Notes: generated by a model from the letters alone, not told the origin. A stretch of 13,574 nucleotides of DNA from Deinococcus sp. (GCA_018260275.1 JAGLBK010000056.1:1-13574), one strand, 5' to 3'; counted from the stretch's first letter, positions 1 to 6,851 are shown. Numbers and translations are program-made.

Positions 1-256
1 CTACCGGAAAGTGACCCACTGGCGCGACACCATCGATAATTTTTACCGCGAACTGATTACGCAGGGCATCCGGGAAGGGGTCTTCAGTCCGGGCCTGGAC
101 GTCCGAATGGCTTCCAACCTGATTCTCTCGGCGGTCAACTGGACCTATACCTGGTATCACCCCGGTGGCCTGCTGACCCCACGGAACGTGGCCGACAGCT
201 TTGCCGAGATGCTGCTGAGCGGCCTGAAAACCCCCGTCCTACAGGAGCACCCATGA
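1..256 (+). CDS. TetR/AcrR-family transcriptional regulator, C-terminal part only
   Basis: The gene runs in from the left edge; the first full codon is at 2 and about 84 residues are visible. The N-terminal DNA-binding helix-turn-helix is outside the window. The visible part has the look of a TetR-family ligand-binding/dimerisation domain: helical throughout, with a segment NWTYTWYHPGGLLTP followed by a final amphipathic helix ending SFAEMLLSGL. That Trp/Tyr-rich segment before the last helix recurs in TetR regulators of acyl-CoA and fatty-acid catabolism (KstR2/PaaR/PfmR-like), so a CoA-thioester-responsive repressor is plausible, but this is inference from a fragment. Its stop overlaps the next start (ATGA), so the two are probably co-transcribed. 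It could be the PaaR that reads the palindromes at 7424 and 12686, but nothing here proves it. Confidence 0.8.
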   Translation, partial: YRKVTHWRDTIDNFYRELITQGIREGVFSPGLDVRMASNLILSAVNWTYTWYHPGGLLTPRNVADSFAEMLLSGLKTPVLQEHP

Positions 257-585
257 TCCCACCAACGGTCACTGTCGCCATCCGTGACGCCGTCAGACAC
301 GCCCAGGAGCGGGCCGCCCGCCTGGAACGCACCCAGCAGCTCGAAATCGGCGAAGACCTGTTTATCCGGGTTGCGCCGGGGGGCCGTAAATTTCTACTGT
401 TCAAACTCGAAGGCGAACCTGAACAGAGTCAGGCGCAGGCCATTGCCGAGGTGCTGGGCCTGCGCGAACCACAATTCGGCTGGCACCAGGGCGCGACTTT
501 ACGCTCGCTCACGGTTGCCGAGCGCGATGAAGAGAGCAGCAAAAACTCAGACGATACGGAGAGCCACCACAGTAACCGTTCATGA
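253..585 (+). CDS. small conserved-type hypothetical protein (110 aa)
   Basis: I do not recognise a named family. The product is a 110-aa soluble, charged protein with no signal peptide or membrane segment. Residues about 8-28 form an Arg/Ala/Glu-rich helix, residues about 30-55 look like two beta strands (EDLFIRVAPGGRKFLLFKLEG), then a Gln/Ala-rich helix; the tail from about residue 92 is Ser/Asp/His-rich and probably disordered. The start is supported by AGGAG at 244-248 placed 5-6 nt before ATG 253, and by the ATGA overlap with the TetR stop. It sits between the regulator and a lipoprotein with tight junctions on both sides, which suggests one transcript. Confidence 0.75.
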   Translation: MIPPTVTVAIRDAVRHAQERAARLERTQQLEIGEDLFIRVAPGGRKFLLFKLEGEPEQSQAQAIAEVLGLREPQFGWHQGATLRSLTVAERDEESSKNSDDTESHHSNRS

Positions 586-605
586 GTACGGGCCAGATTG
601 AGGGT

Positions 606-1064
606 ATGAAAAAATTAGTTTTGATCGGTCTGCTGCCCCTGATGCTCGCTGCGTGTGGGATCGGTGGCACGCCCAGAAATTACGATGTGAGCGGCACCAT
701 TTCGGGAACGCAGCCCAGCGGCACGCTTAAAATGGCCGTCGTGGGCGTCAATCTCGGCGGCGTGGTCAATACGGCTACGGGCCAGATCGCCATCAATAGT
801 CCCGATGGAAAAAAATTCAGCGTGGATTATCCCCCTAGCCCCGCCGACGGGCTGTATCAGGTCATCGCCTACATAGACGCCAACGGGAACGGCAAATATG
901 ACCTGGGCGAAACGCGCACCGCCAACAACAACAAGTACCTTGCCTACGCCAGAAGCAGCGGCGGGCTGGCATCGCTCGTGGGCCTCAAGGCAGGATGGAA
1001 TTATGTGGTCGGCACAGCAGTCACGCAGCCCAGCCGGATTACCGACTACGACCTGAGCTGGTAA
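606..1064 (+). CDS. putative lipoprotein with a calcium-loop-like segment
   Basis: From ATG 606 the protein is 152 aa. It opens with a textbook lipoprotein signal: two lysines, a hydrophobic stretch and lipobox LAAC at residues about 16-19, so it should be lipidated at Cys and exported. The mature part is Gly/Thr-rich and beta-like. Near residue 92 it carries DANGNGKYDLGE, which has the D-x-N-x-N-x-K-x-D-x-x-E spacing of an EF-hand or dockerin calcium loop. An earlier ATG at 582 overlaps the previous stop (ATGA) and would add eight residues before the signal. I prefer 606 because it gives a normal n-region, although GAGGG at 600-604 is very close to it. No family is assigned with confidence. 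It is the last gene of the rightward group and is followed at once by a terminator. Confidence 0.8.
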   Translation: MKKLVLIGLLPLMLAACGIGGTPRNYDVSGTISGTQPSGTLKMAVVGVNLGGVVNTATGQIAINSPDGKKFSVDYPPSPADGLYQVIAYIDANGNGKYDLGETRTANNNKYLAYARSSGGLASLVGLKAGWNYVVGTAVTQPSRITDYDLSW

Positions 1065-1078
1065 ATTTCAGGTCGTAG
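1046..1078 (+). repeat. 11-bp inverted repeat spanning the lipoprotein stop codon
   Basis: CTACGACCTGA at 1046-1056 is the exact complement of TCAGGTCGTAG at 1068-1078. The 11-nt loop holds the TAA stop at 1062-1064. Its right arm shares two bases (1077-1078) with the outer arm of the terminator that follows, so full pairing of both outer structures is mutually exclusive in the RNA. Effects on termination or mRNA stability are inference only. Confidence 0.6.
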
Positions 1079-1136
1079 CTCAAAAAGAAGAAGGTGGCCT
1101 ACCGACAGGCCACCTTCTTCCTTCTTCTTTTGAGCT
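1077..1136. terminator. bidirectional intrinsic terminator
   Basis: A perfect 14-bp inverted repeat (GAAGAAGGTGGCCT at 1087-1100 and its complement at 1107-1120) with a 6-nt loop lies between two convergent genes. On the minus strand the stem runs straight into TTTTT. On the plus strand it is followed by CTTCTTCTTTT. A further outer pair, AGCTCAAAA at 1077-1085 and TTTTGAGCT at 1128-1136, brackets the stem. It can end both the lipoprotein transcript (stop 1064) and the SRPBCC transcript (stop 1158). Confidence 0.9.
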
Positions 1137-1157
1137 GTTCAGAGACTCTGGTGTGGC

Positions 1158-1814
1158 TTAGCCGACCGGGTTAGCGCTTTCAAAGGCCGACTTGAACTTC
1201 TGAAGGTCTTCGGCGATCTGCTGGCTGGGTTCCTCGCCGAACAGCTTGGCGACGGCTGCGCCGAGGGGACCAGCGGGCGGACGGTAGCTGAGGGCCACAT
1301 GCACGCGGCACTTGCCTCCGTCGAGGCTCTCGAACTGCACGCTGCCCGCATTGTCCACGGTGGCGCCGGGAAGGCTGTGCCAGCCGATGCGTTCGCCGGG
1401 CTTGTCGTTGACGATCTCGGCTTCCCACTCGACGTGGGTGCCCAGTGGGGCCTTAGCGACCCAGCGGCTGCGCTTGTCGTCGAGGGCCGTGACGCTTTCC
1501 AGGTGGCTCATGATGTGGGGCAGGTTTTCGAGCTTGCGCCAGTAGGCGTACACGGCCTGCGCCGGGCGGTCGATAACCACGCTGTGCTCGACGAAAATAG
1601 GCTTGGAGGCCACACTGCCCCCGCCCAGGCCAGCCGCAGCCATCACGGGGTCGTTGCCGGTCGCGGCCTTGTAAGCCAGGTAGCCGCCAGCACCAGCCAT
1701 CAGCAGCCCGAGCACACCGCGCTTCTTGAGGCCCATCAGAACAAGTGCGCCACCCGCAGCGCCAGTCGCCATCCGGGTCTGATCCATACCACCCATTGCA
1801 TCGTTTTTAGTCAT
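1158..1814 (-). CDS. SRPBCC-superfamily protein with N-terminal membrane segments (cyclase/dehydrase-like)
   Basis: The product is 218 aa. Residues about 17-50 are Gly/Ala-rich and hydrophobic (ALVLMGLKKRGVLGLLMAGAGGYLAY), consistent with one or two short membrane helices. From about residue 72 a START/polyketide-cyclase-like fold follows, beginning IFVEHSVVIDRPAQAVYAYWRKLENLPHIM, the usual opening of SRPBCC coenzyme-Q-binding/cyclase proteins, and continuing through the ERIGWHSLPGA strand to a long C-terminal helix. The family binds hydrophobic ligands; the ligand here is unknown. ATG 1814 is chosen because GGAGG lies 9 nt upstream on the minus strand; the longer frame to 1850 has no such site. 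It is monocistronic: a terminator follows and a possible operator precedes it. Confidence 0.85.
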   Translation of the reverse strand: MTKNDAMGGMDQTRMATGAAGGALVLMGLKKRGVLGLLMAGAGGYLAYKAATGNDPVMAAAGLGGGSVASKPIFVEHSVVIDRPAQAVYAYWRKLENLPHIMSHLESVTALDDKRSRWVAKAPLGTHVEWEAEIVNDKPGERIGWHSLPGATVDNAGSVQFESLDGGKCRVHVALSYRPPAGPLGAAVAKLFGEEPSQQIAEDLQKFKSAFESANPVG

Positions 1815-1837
1815 GTATAAAATCCTCCGTACCTGAC

Positions 1838-1866
1838 AGTCTAGAACCACGCAGCAGCCCTGCGTG
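1838..1866 (-). promoter_or_regulatory. candidate promoter -10 with adjoining palindrome for the SRPBCC gene
   Basis: Read on the minus strand, TAGACT (complement of 1838-1843) is a possible -10 box located 24 nt before ATG 1814. Just upstream of it a perfect 7-bp inverted repeat, CACGCAG at 1848-1854 and CTGCGTG at 1860-1866 with a 5-nt centre, would fall in the spacer/-35 zone, where a repressor would act. No good -35 hexamer is visible at 16-18 nt, so this is a weak call. Confidence 0.3.
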
Positions 1867-1990
1867 TGAACCCTTGCCCAACCTAGATTAACGCCAATAC
1901 TTCTCCGGCGTGCCAGGACAAAGTCTGCCGACTGCTCCGAGACGGCACCAGGAAAGGTGTCCGAGCCACAGCATGGTGACTGGAAGCCAC

Positions 1991-2218
1991 TCAGCGCCCT
2001 TTCTCGTTGCCGCGCTTGAAATTTCCCGTGACCCGCGCCATCACCAGTTGCGTGGCGTGGTCGTCCAAGTCAGCTATTTTTGCCAGAAACCGCTGGGCCT
2101 CCTGACCGGCCAGCGTGGTCACGGGCCGCCCGTACCACGTCACGACCACGCGCCCGTCCTTCTGTTCGCGGTAATCAAAGCGTCCATCCTGCAATTCCTG
2201 GCGTGCATCGGTGGGCAT
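1991..2218 (-). CDS. small hypothetical protein (75 aa)
   Basis: I do not recognise a named family. It is a short soluble, charged protein: a beta-like first half (GRFDYREQKDGRVVVTWYGRPVTT) followed by an Ala/Leu/Asp helix (QEAQRFLAKIADLDDHATQLVMARV) and a basic Lys/Arg tail (NFKRGNEKGR). The strand-strand-helix outline with a basic end would suit a small nucleic-acid-binding or structural protein, but that is a guess. The start at ATG 2218 has no Shine-Dalgarno. Instead TACCCT sits 7 nt upstream on the minus strand, the spacing of a leaderless promoter. No alternative start lies upstream in frame before a stop. Confidence 0.65.
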   Translation of the reverse strand: MPTDARQELQDGRFDYREQKDGRVVVTWYGRPVTTLAGQEAQRFLAKIADLDDHATQLVMARVTGNFKRGNEKGR

Positions 2219-2225
2219 GGGCCAG

Positions 2226-2231
2226 AGGGTA
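2226..2231 (-). promoter_or_regulatory. leaderless-type -10 box for the 75-aa protein
   Basis: On the minus strand TACCCT (TANNNT) ends 7 nt before ATG 2218, which would place the first transcribed base at or next to the start codon. This geometry is common in Deinococcus. No Shine-Dalgarno is present, which fits. Confidence 0.4.
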
Positions 2232-2277
2232 ACGGAGCCGCCCGCCCCGCCGCATCGGCCAGATGCCTTAGCCCCGG

Positions 2278-2739
2278 CTAGCGAATCTGGAACTGGATGG
2301 GCTGTAGCGCGCGCTGCGAACTATGCAGTTGCATTTGCAATTGCTGAGGCGCGATGCGGTATTGCCCCTTGGGATACTTGCTGATAATAGCCTTGAACTC
2401 GCCCGAGTAATTTTCCCCAGGGCCAAGAACTTTGTTAGGCGGCATGTCGGTTCTACAGGCATGATTACTCTTTGGCTCCAACACTTTGCCGCTTGTTTCG
2501 TCCTCTACATTCCAAATCAGGGGGCAGTGAAAAGGGTCAGAGAACTCCACCGCCCTGTCGGACTTGTTGGCGTAACTCACCTTGAGTGGATAAAACTCCT
2601 GCGGTGTGACCCATTTGGGTGAGGTGACGGTGATTTCCAAATCCCCTGCTCGCAACGTCTGCGTGACCGCTTCGATGGACACTTTGGAGCCGCAAGCTGT
2701 CAGGCTCAGCAGCAGCAGGGGCCACATGCTTTTGCTCAT
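2278..2739 (-). CDS. putative lipoprotein, Ig-like/beta-sandwich type
   Basis: The product is 153 aa from ATG 2739. The first 16 residues are a short lipoprotein signal (MSKSMWPLLLLSLTAC) with lipobox LTAC, so the mature protein starts at Cys16 and should be membrane-anchored outside the cytoplasm. The rest is beta-rich: GDLEITVTSPKWV, PLKVSYANKSDRAVEFSD, GENYSGEFKAIIS and KGQYRI resemble the strands of an intracellular-proteinase-inhibitor (BsuPI)-like or other Ig-fold domain, and two cysteines near residues 71 and 95 could form a disulphide. The frame is open further upstream to 2841, but those residues are Arg-rich and would bury the signal peptide. There is no clear ribosome site. It lies 50 nt downstream of the broken toxin gene on the same strand and may share its transcript. 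Confidence 0.75.
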   Translation of the reverse strand: MSKSMWPLLLLSLTACGSKVSIEAVTQTLRAGDLEITVTSPKWVTPQEFYPLKVSYANKSDRAVEFSDPFHCPLIWNVEDETSGKVLEPKSNHACRTDMPPNKVLGPGENYSGEFKAIISKYPKGQYRIAPQQLQMQLHSSQRALQPIQFQIR

Positions 2740-2788
2740 GCCGCGATTGTGCCGGAAATGCATGACGGCAACGTGACGGCGCGGGCGA

Positions 2789-3210
2789 TCATGCTTCCAG
2801 TTCGGCTCGTAGCGTGGGCGGCGTCCAGGTCGGCAACCCACAGCCCAGAAAATCGGTGTCGTTGGTCAGAATGCCTGCCCCTTCAAGAGACAGAGCCGCC
2901 GCCACCAGCGTCCAATCGTTGGGGTCTTGCGGCACGCGGCGGCGGGCGGTGGCTTCATAGGGCGTGTAAATGGAGGCGGGATGCTGTAGCGCAAGAGTCG
3001 TGCTACACGCTCCCGGATGACCTCGGCTTCATCGGCTGTCCAAACTCCTCGCTCGGTGATGATGGTCAGGCGGCGCTGCACCTCGTAGGCGGTTTCTGCG
3101 GCGGCATATTCCGGCTGGTATAGGGTCAGCGCAGGATGAGTCAGCAGCGCCCGCCCGCTTTCGCGCAGGCATTCGCCCACAATCACATTCGTATTAACGA
3201 CGAGGCGCAA
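2789..3210 (-). pseudogene. PIN-domain toxin (VapC-like), frameshifted
   Basis: PIN-domain toxins are small RNases that use a cluster of acidic residues and one or two divalent metals. Here the reading frame opens with TTG 3210 (RLVVNTNVIVGECLRESGRALL), overlapping the antitoxin stop by 17 nt, and runs normally to RYSIPPP. It then goes out of frame near 2972-2980 and ends early at 2866. In the neighbouring frame the family-like C-terminal half continues (IYTPYEATARRR, then DPNDWTLVAAALSLEG, then ILTNDTDFLG) to a stop at 2789. Restoring one base, probably a missing C in the codons for Pro-Pro, gives a normal 140-aa PIN protein. In addition, the first metal-binding Asp of the usual DTNV motif is Asn here (NTNV). 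Both defects point to a dead or strongly weakened toxin. Confidence 0.85.
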
Positions 3211-3469
3211 TCTGTTTGTCCTCCGGGAACAGTCTGTCCAGTTCCTCGTCCCACTGCGCTGGGGTCATGCCGTGTCTGGCAACAATTTTCGTCAACACGC
3301 CTTCAAGTTCCTGCGCGGCCTCATAAGCTTTGGCCTTGTCGCCCTTTTCCGCGCTCAGCGGCACATACATGCCCACAGGCCGCCCGTGCTTTTCAATAAT
3401 CACGGCCTCGCCCGCGTTGACGATGGCGCTGGCCTGGTCTTTCAGCTCCTTGATACCGACATTTCGCAT
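3194..3469 (-). CDS. Phd/YefM-family antitoxin
   Basis: The 91-aa product has the standard Phd/YefM plan. The N-terminal fold MRNVGIKELKDQASAIVNAGEAVIIEKHGRPVGMYVPL binds DNA as a dimer. The acidic, flexible C-terminal half (residues about 45-91, with DEELDRLFPED) would wrap the toxin. The protein neutralises its toxin partner and represses their shared promoter. The toxin gene overlaps its last 17 nt, the usual translational coupling of type II pairs. It is complete, while its toxin partner is broken. ATG 3469 has no Shine-Dalgarno but sits 6 nt after TATACT, consistent with a leaderless message. Confidence 0.9.
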   Translation of the reverse strand: MRNVGIKELKDQASAIVNAGEAVIIEKHGRPVGMYVPLSAEKGDKAKAYEAAQELEGVLTKIVARHGMTPAQWDEELDRLFPEDKQIAPRR

Positions 3470-3475
3470 GGCAAA

Positions 3476-3481
3476 AGTATA
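3476..3481 (-). promoter_or_regulatory. leaderless-type -10 box of the toxin-antitoxin pair
   Basis: On the minus strand TATACT is followed by six bases and then ATG 3469. A TTGACG occurs only 11 nt upstream of it, too close for a standard -35. The -10 position relative to ATG fits leaderless transcription; autorepression by the antitoxin at this site is expected from the family, not seen. Confidence 0.5.
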
Positions 3482-3577
3482 GCCAGAAATAGCGTCAAAA
3501 TTGTGGCTAAAATTATGGGGCTTTATCAGGCCGGTGCCTGGGCTATGGCGCGGCGCACCTCGGCTTCGTACTGGGTA

Positions 3578-4243
3578 TTACCTCTTCTGAGCGTGCCGCA
3601 GCAACCAGCCGCTTATTTCGTCAAAAACGGCGAGGTGGTCTATGGGTTGAGAAGGCAGGCTGCCCAAAGCATCTAAAATCTGCTGGCGGTTCCCATCCAC
3701 ACTCTCGGCCTGAATGACATGCACTCGCTTCGGCAAAAGCTCTGCCAGAGCCGCAAAGTAGCGTGGCAGGGTCTCCAACAAGCGCAGATGATGTTCAAAG
3801 TTGCGACGGCTGCGCGTGGTGTCGCCTTGCTTTCGCTCTCGCAACTGCTCCTCATCTAGCAGCAACAGAAAGTACACATCAGGAAACGACATCGCGCCTG
3901 ACACGACCTGCTGGCGATAGGCCGCCACAACACTAGCGAGGTCGTCGCCAAAATCGGGATATGTCCAGGCGTACCAGAGAGCCTGAAATGGGTCACCGTC
4001 CAGTACTGCCGGAGCTTGAGCATCGGCTATTTGCCCCCGTTCGGCCTGATGGAGCATGTACCAGTCATCTCCCTGCGCTATAAGGGACTCAAAAAGTGCA
4101 TTGACTTCTGGTATCCAGGCAATACCGTTGTGTTCACGTAGAGCGCGTGCCGTAGAGCTTTTGCCAACAGCACTCGGCCCTTCCAGACAATAACAGTCAC
4201 GTCCTGATTGTTTGATGTTCAGGCTCCGACTGTCATCCGCCAA
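3578..4243 (-). CDS. P-loop kinase-like / AAA-type NTPase, substrate unknown
   Basis: The product is 221 aa from TTG 4243. Walker A is GPSAVGKSST at residues 22-31, close to the N-terminus as in small-molecule and nucleoside kinases. Further on come an acidic LDGDPFQALWYAW segment, a hydrophobic strand DVYFLLLLDEEQL that could carry the Walker B aspartate, then an Arg-rich lid-like stretch (RERKQGDTTRSRRNFEHHLRLLETLPRYF) and a final strand KRVHVIQAES followed by a helix. This outline matches thymidylate/deoxynucleoside-kinase-like or zeta-toxin-like P-loop proteins, but I cannot name the substrate. The frame stays open to TTG 4321, but that would overlap the true 3' end of paaZ and add a basic, unstructured leader. 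With 4243 it begins 13 nt after the restored paaZ stop, suggesting co-transcription with paaZ. Confidence 0.75.
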   Translation of the reverse strand: MADDSRSLNIKQSGRDCYCLEGPSAVGKSSTARALREHNGIAWIPEVNALFESLIAQGDDWYMLHQAERGQIADAQAPAVLDGDPFQALWYAWTYPDFGDDLASVVAAYRQQVVSGAMSFPDVYFLLLLDEEQLRERKQGDTTRSRRNFEHHLRLLETLPRYFAALAELLPKRVHVIQAESVDGNRQQILDALGSLPSQPIDHLAVFDEISGWLLRHAQKR

Positions 4244-4256
4244 ATCGCCTAAAAGC

Positions 4257-6385
4257 TCAAGCCTTAGCGCCCGCGCCTTCTGCCTTCTGCCTTTCGCCCT
4301 CCGCCTCTTCCATCGGGTCAAACTCGTCCCGCCCGCGCTCCACCAGCGTCAGAATGTCGTAGGTCGCCACCAAAACCTCGTCCTGATTGCGAATCTCGGC
4401 GTGCCACTCCACCACCCCGTCGGGCGCGTCTCGCCCACGCGCAGGTCTTTGCGGATTTTGCGCTTGCAGGTCAGGCGCGTGCGGATGGTGTCGCCTATGC
4501 CGACGGGCTCCACGAAACGCAGGTTTTCCAGGCCATAATTCGCCAGCACTGGCCCAGGCGCGGGCGACACGAACTGCCCAGCGGCGGCGGCAATCAGGAA
4601 ATAACCGTGCGCCACCCGCTTGCCGAAGATGCCTTCCTTCGCGCCGATTTCGTCCACATGGGCGTAAAAGTGGTCGCCCGTGAGGCCCGCAAAGTTGACG
4701 ATGTCGGCCTCAGTGACGGTGCGGCGGTGGGTCAGCAGGCTGTCGCCCACCTGAATCTGGTCAAAGTTCTTGCGGAAGGGGTGAATTACGTCCTCCTGCA
4801 CCGCCGCGCCAGGGACATGCTCGCGGGTAATGGCGGCCAGCGTGGTGGGGTCGGCCTGCACCGCAACTTTGTTCATGTGGTGCTTCACGCCCGCGATGCC
4901 CGCCATTTCCGCGCCGCCGCCCGCTCTGCCTGGGCCGCCGTGCAGAAGCTGCGGCAGCGGTGAACCATGCCCCGTACTCTCTTTAGCGTCCTCACGGTTG
5001 AGCACCAGCACCCGCCCGTGCGTACTGGCAATGCCCAGCACCAGCTCGGTGGCCTCGGTGCGGTCATGCGTGACGACAGAGGCGGCGAGGCTGCCACGCC
5101 CCATCTTGGCGAGTTTGATGGCGTCGTCCAGCGTGTCGTACGGCATCAGCGTGGCGACTGGCCCGAAGGCTTCCAGCTCGTGCGGCCCCTTGGCGGTCAG
5201 CGGGTCGCGGCACAGCAGCACGGTGGGGTCAAGGAAGGCCCCCTTCTCGCGGTCACCGCCCAGCAGTTCGGACTGGTTGCCGCCAATGACGATTTCGGCG
5301 TCCTGCTGCAATTTTTCCAGCGTTTCCTGCACGCGCAATCTCTGCTCCACGCTGACCAGTGCGCCCATTCGCACGTCGTCGCGGGCGGGGTCGCCCAGCG
5401 TTACCTTGCCGAGTTCCTTTTTCAGCGCGGCCACCACCACATCTACCATCTGGCGCGGAATCAGCGGGCGGCGGATGGCAGTGCATTTCTGGCCCGCCTT
5501 GCCCGTAATTTCGCGGGCCACTTCCTTGATGAACAGGGCAAATTCGGGGTCTTCGGGCTGCACGCTCAGGCCCAGCACCGAGGCATTCAAGCTGTCGGCC
5601 TCGCCATTAAACGGAATGCTGCGGGCGATGATGTTGGGGTGAACCTTCAGCTTGTTGGCGGTGGCGGCGCTGCCCGTAAAGGCCACCATGTCCTGCTCGG
5701 TCAGGTGCTCCAGCAGGTCGCCAGGGTCGCCCGTGACCAGTTGCAGCGAGCCTTCGGGCAAAATTCCAGAGGCGATGATGTCCCGCACCACCCGCTCGGC
5801 CAGGTACGCGGTCTGCGGCGCGGGTTTGACCAGTGTGGGCATCCCCGCGATAAAGGCGGGCGCGAGTTTTTCCAGCATGCCCCACACTGGGAAGTTGTAG
5901 GCGTTGATTTGCACCGCCACGCCCTCACGGGGCACCAGCAGGTGACGGGCTACGAAGGTGCCACCCTTGCCCAGCGTTTCCACCTTGCCATCGGGCAAAA
6001 AACGCTCGTCGGGCAGTTCGCGGCGGGCCATGCTGCTGTAGCTGAACAGCGTGCCGATGCCGCCTTCAATGTCCACCCAGCCGTCGCGGCGGGTCGCGCC
6101 CGTCAGCAGGTTCAGGGCGTAGTAGTCCTCCTTGCGCTCCATCAGGTAATTGCCGAGCGCCTTGAGCATCCGCGCCCGCGTGTGGAAAGTCAGTTTGCGT
6201 AGGTTTACGCCTGCCTCGCGGCCATAGCTGAGCGCCTGGGCAAAGTCCACGCCATCGCTGGAAATGATGGCGACGGGGCGGCCATAGACCGCGTCCAGCA
6301 GGGTCTGGCCGTCAGCGTTGGCGTGCCACTGGCCGTAAACGTAGGAGGCGGGGCGGAGGATTTGGGGTTGGGTGGGGGTGGTCAT
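4257..6385 (-). CDS. paaZ: bifunctional oxepin-CoA hydrolase / 3-oxo-5,6-dehydrosuberyl-CoA semialdehyde dehydrogenase, frameshifted near the 3' end
   Basis: PaaZ opens the oxepin-CoA ring and oxidises the resulting aldehyde with NADP in aerobic phenylacetate breakdown. Residues 1 to about 520 are the aldehyde dehydrogenase domain, with the family's catalytic Glu at 262 (NGEADS) and Cys at 301 (GQKCTAIRRP). Residues about 530 onward are the MaoC-type hot-dog hydratase, with Asp571 and His576 in GDHFYAHVDE. These match the known E. coli residues at constant offsets. The start ATG 6385 has AGGAG 8 nt upstream. Near 4420-4428 (codons 653-656) one base is missing. The literal frame becomes nonsense (TGWWSGTPRF) and stops at 4349, whereas the next frame continues the family sequence (DGVVEWHAEIRNQDEVLVATY) to a stop at 4257. 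The restored length is 709 aa against 681 in E. coli. The literal product loses the last strands of the hydratase fold. Confidence 0.93.
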
Positions 6386-6436
6386 GTGGTTAGCTCCTGT
6401 TGGTATAGATTGAGTTGACCGAGGTGAGTGATAACA
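6386..6436. promoter_or_regulatory. divergent intergenic region between paaZ and an AT-rich gene
   Basis: On the minus strand TATACC at 6403-6408 is a possible -10 for paaZ, followed by the AGGAG ribosome site; no matching -35 is seen. On the plus strand GAGGTGA at 6421-6427 is a seven-base Shine-Dalgarno match placed 9 nt before ATG 6437. No PaaR-type palindrome is present in front of paaZ, unlike paaA. Confidence 0.4.
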
Positions 6437-6823
6437 ATGTCTGAAAAGACAACCATCTTATTACCTGACAAGAAGAATGTAATTTTTATAGGTTTCCTGT
6501 TTTTACTGGTTATCATTTTATCGGTTTATAATAGGGAGTACAAAACTGAATTGATATGCCTGTTAATGCTCTTTTTCAGCGCAGGATTCTGGAAGAAAAT
6601 CGAATATGGCAATGGCTTGATAGTGATTTCGTCTATTTTTGGTAGAAGAAAGATAGCTTTTTCTGAGGTCGAAAAGTATATTTGCTTTCATGGGCTTGTT
6701 CTGAAATCCGGCAAATTAATTGGCCTTCCGATGCAGACCTATAAACCTTTCAATTTGCGAGATTTGACGAAATTCGATAGATTTCTAAGGCAAAATTTTA
6801 AGTTTGAATTTCCAAAGCGCTAG
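6437..6823 (+). CDS. AT-rich small membrane protein with PH-like C-terminal domain
   Basis: The product is 128 aa. Two hydrophobic helices at about 14-30 (VIFIGFLFLLVIILSV) and 38-51 (TELICLLMLFFSAG) form a membrane hairpin. The cytoplasmic remainder (YGNGLIVISSIFGRRKIAFSEVEKY, then LVLKSGKLIGLP) looks like the strand-rich start of a bacterial PH-like domain, as in other two-helix-plus-PH small proteins. The function is unknown. ATG 6437 is preferred over GTG 6428 because GAGGTGA sits at 6421-6427. The gene is strikingly AT-rich (ATA, TTA and AAA codons throughout) beside GC-rich neighbours, which suggests recent transfer. Confidence 0.7.
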   Translation: MSEKTTILLPDKKNVIFIGFLFLLVIILSVYNREYKTELICLLMLFFSAGFWKKIEYGNGLIVISSIFGRRKIAFSEVEKYICFHGLVLKSGKLIGLPMQTYKPFNLRDLTKFDRFLRQNFKFEFPKR

Positions 6824-6829
6824 ATTTTT

Positions 6830-6851
6830 GCTTCTGCTCAGGCTAGGGCGG
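6830..6851. repeat. left copy of a 22-bp direct repeat
   Basis: The copy starts GCTTCTGCTCAGGCT and continues AGGGCGG. It matches 7335-7356 at 21 of 22 positions; the single difference is A at 6845 against G at 7350. It lies between the two AT-rich genes, seven bases after the stop of the first. Confidence 0.7.

Noticed and set aside
1299..1820. 173-aa plus-strand open frame
   Set aside because: It is antisense to the SRPBCC gene, with no ribosome site.
4266..4300. GGCAGAA-type tandem repeat at the paaZ tail
   Set aside because: Only two full units are present, and it is part of the restored coding end; too short to call as a repeat feature.
4830..5642. 270-aa plus-strand Ser/Ala-rich open frame
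   Set aside because: It is also antisense to paaZ in another frame; its low-complexity Ser-rich composition is typical of a shadow.
4967..6202. 411-aa plus-strand open frame
   Set aside because: It lies entirely opposite paaZ, is His/Gln/Gly-rich as expected for an antisense shadow, and has no ribosome site or recognisable domain.
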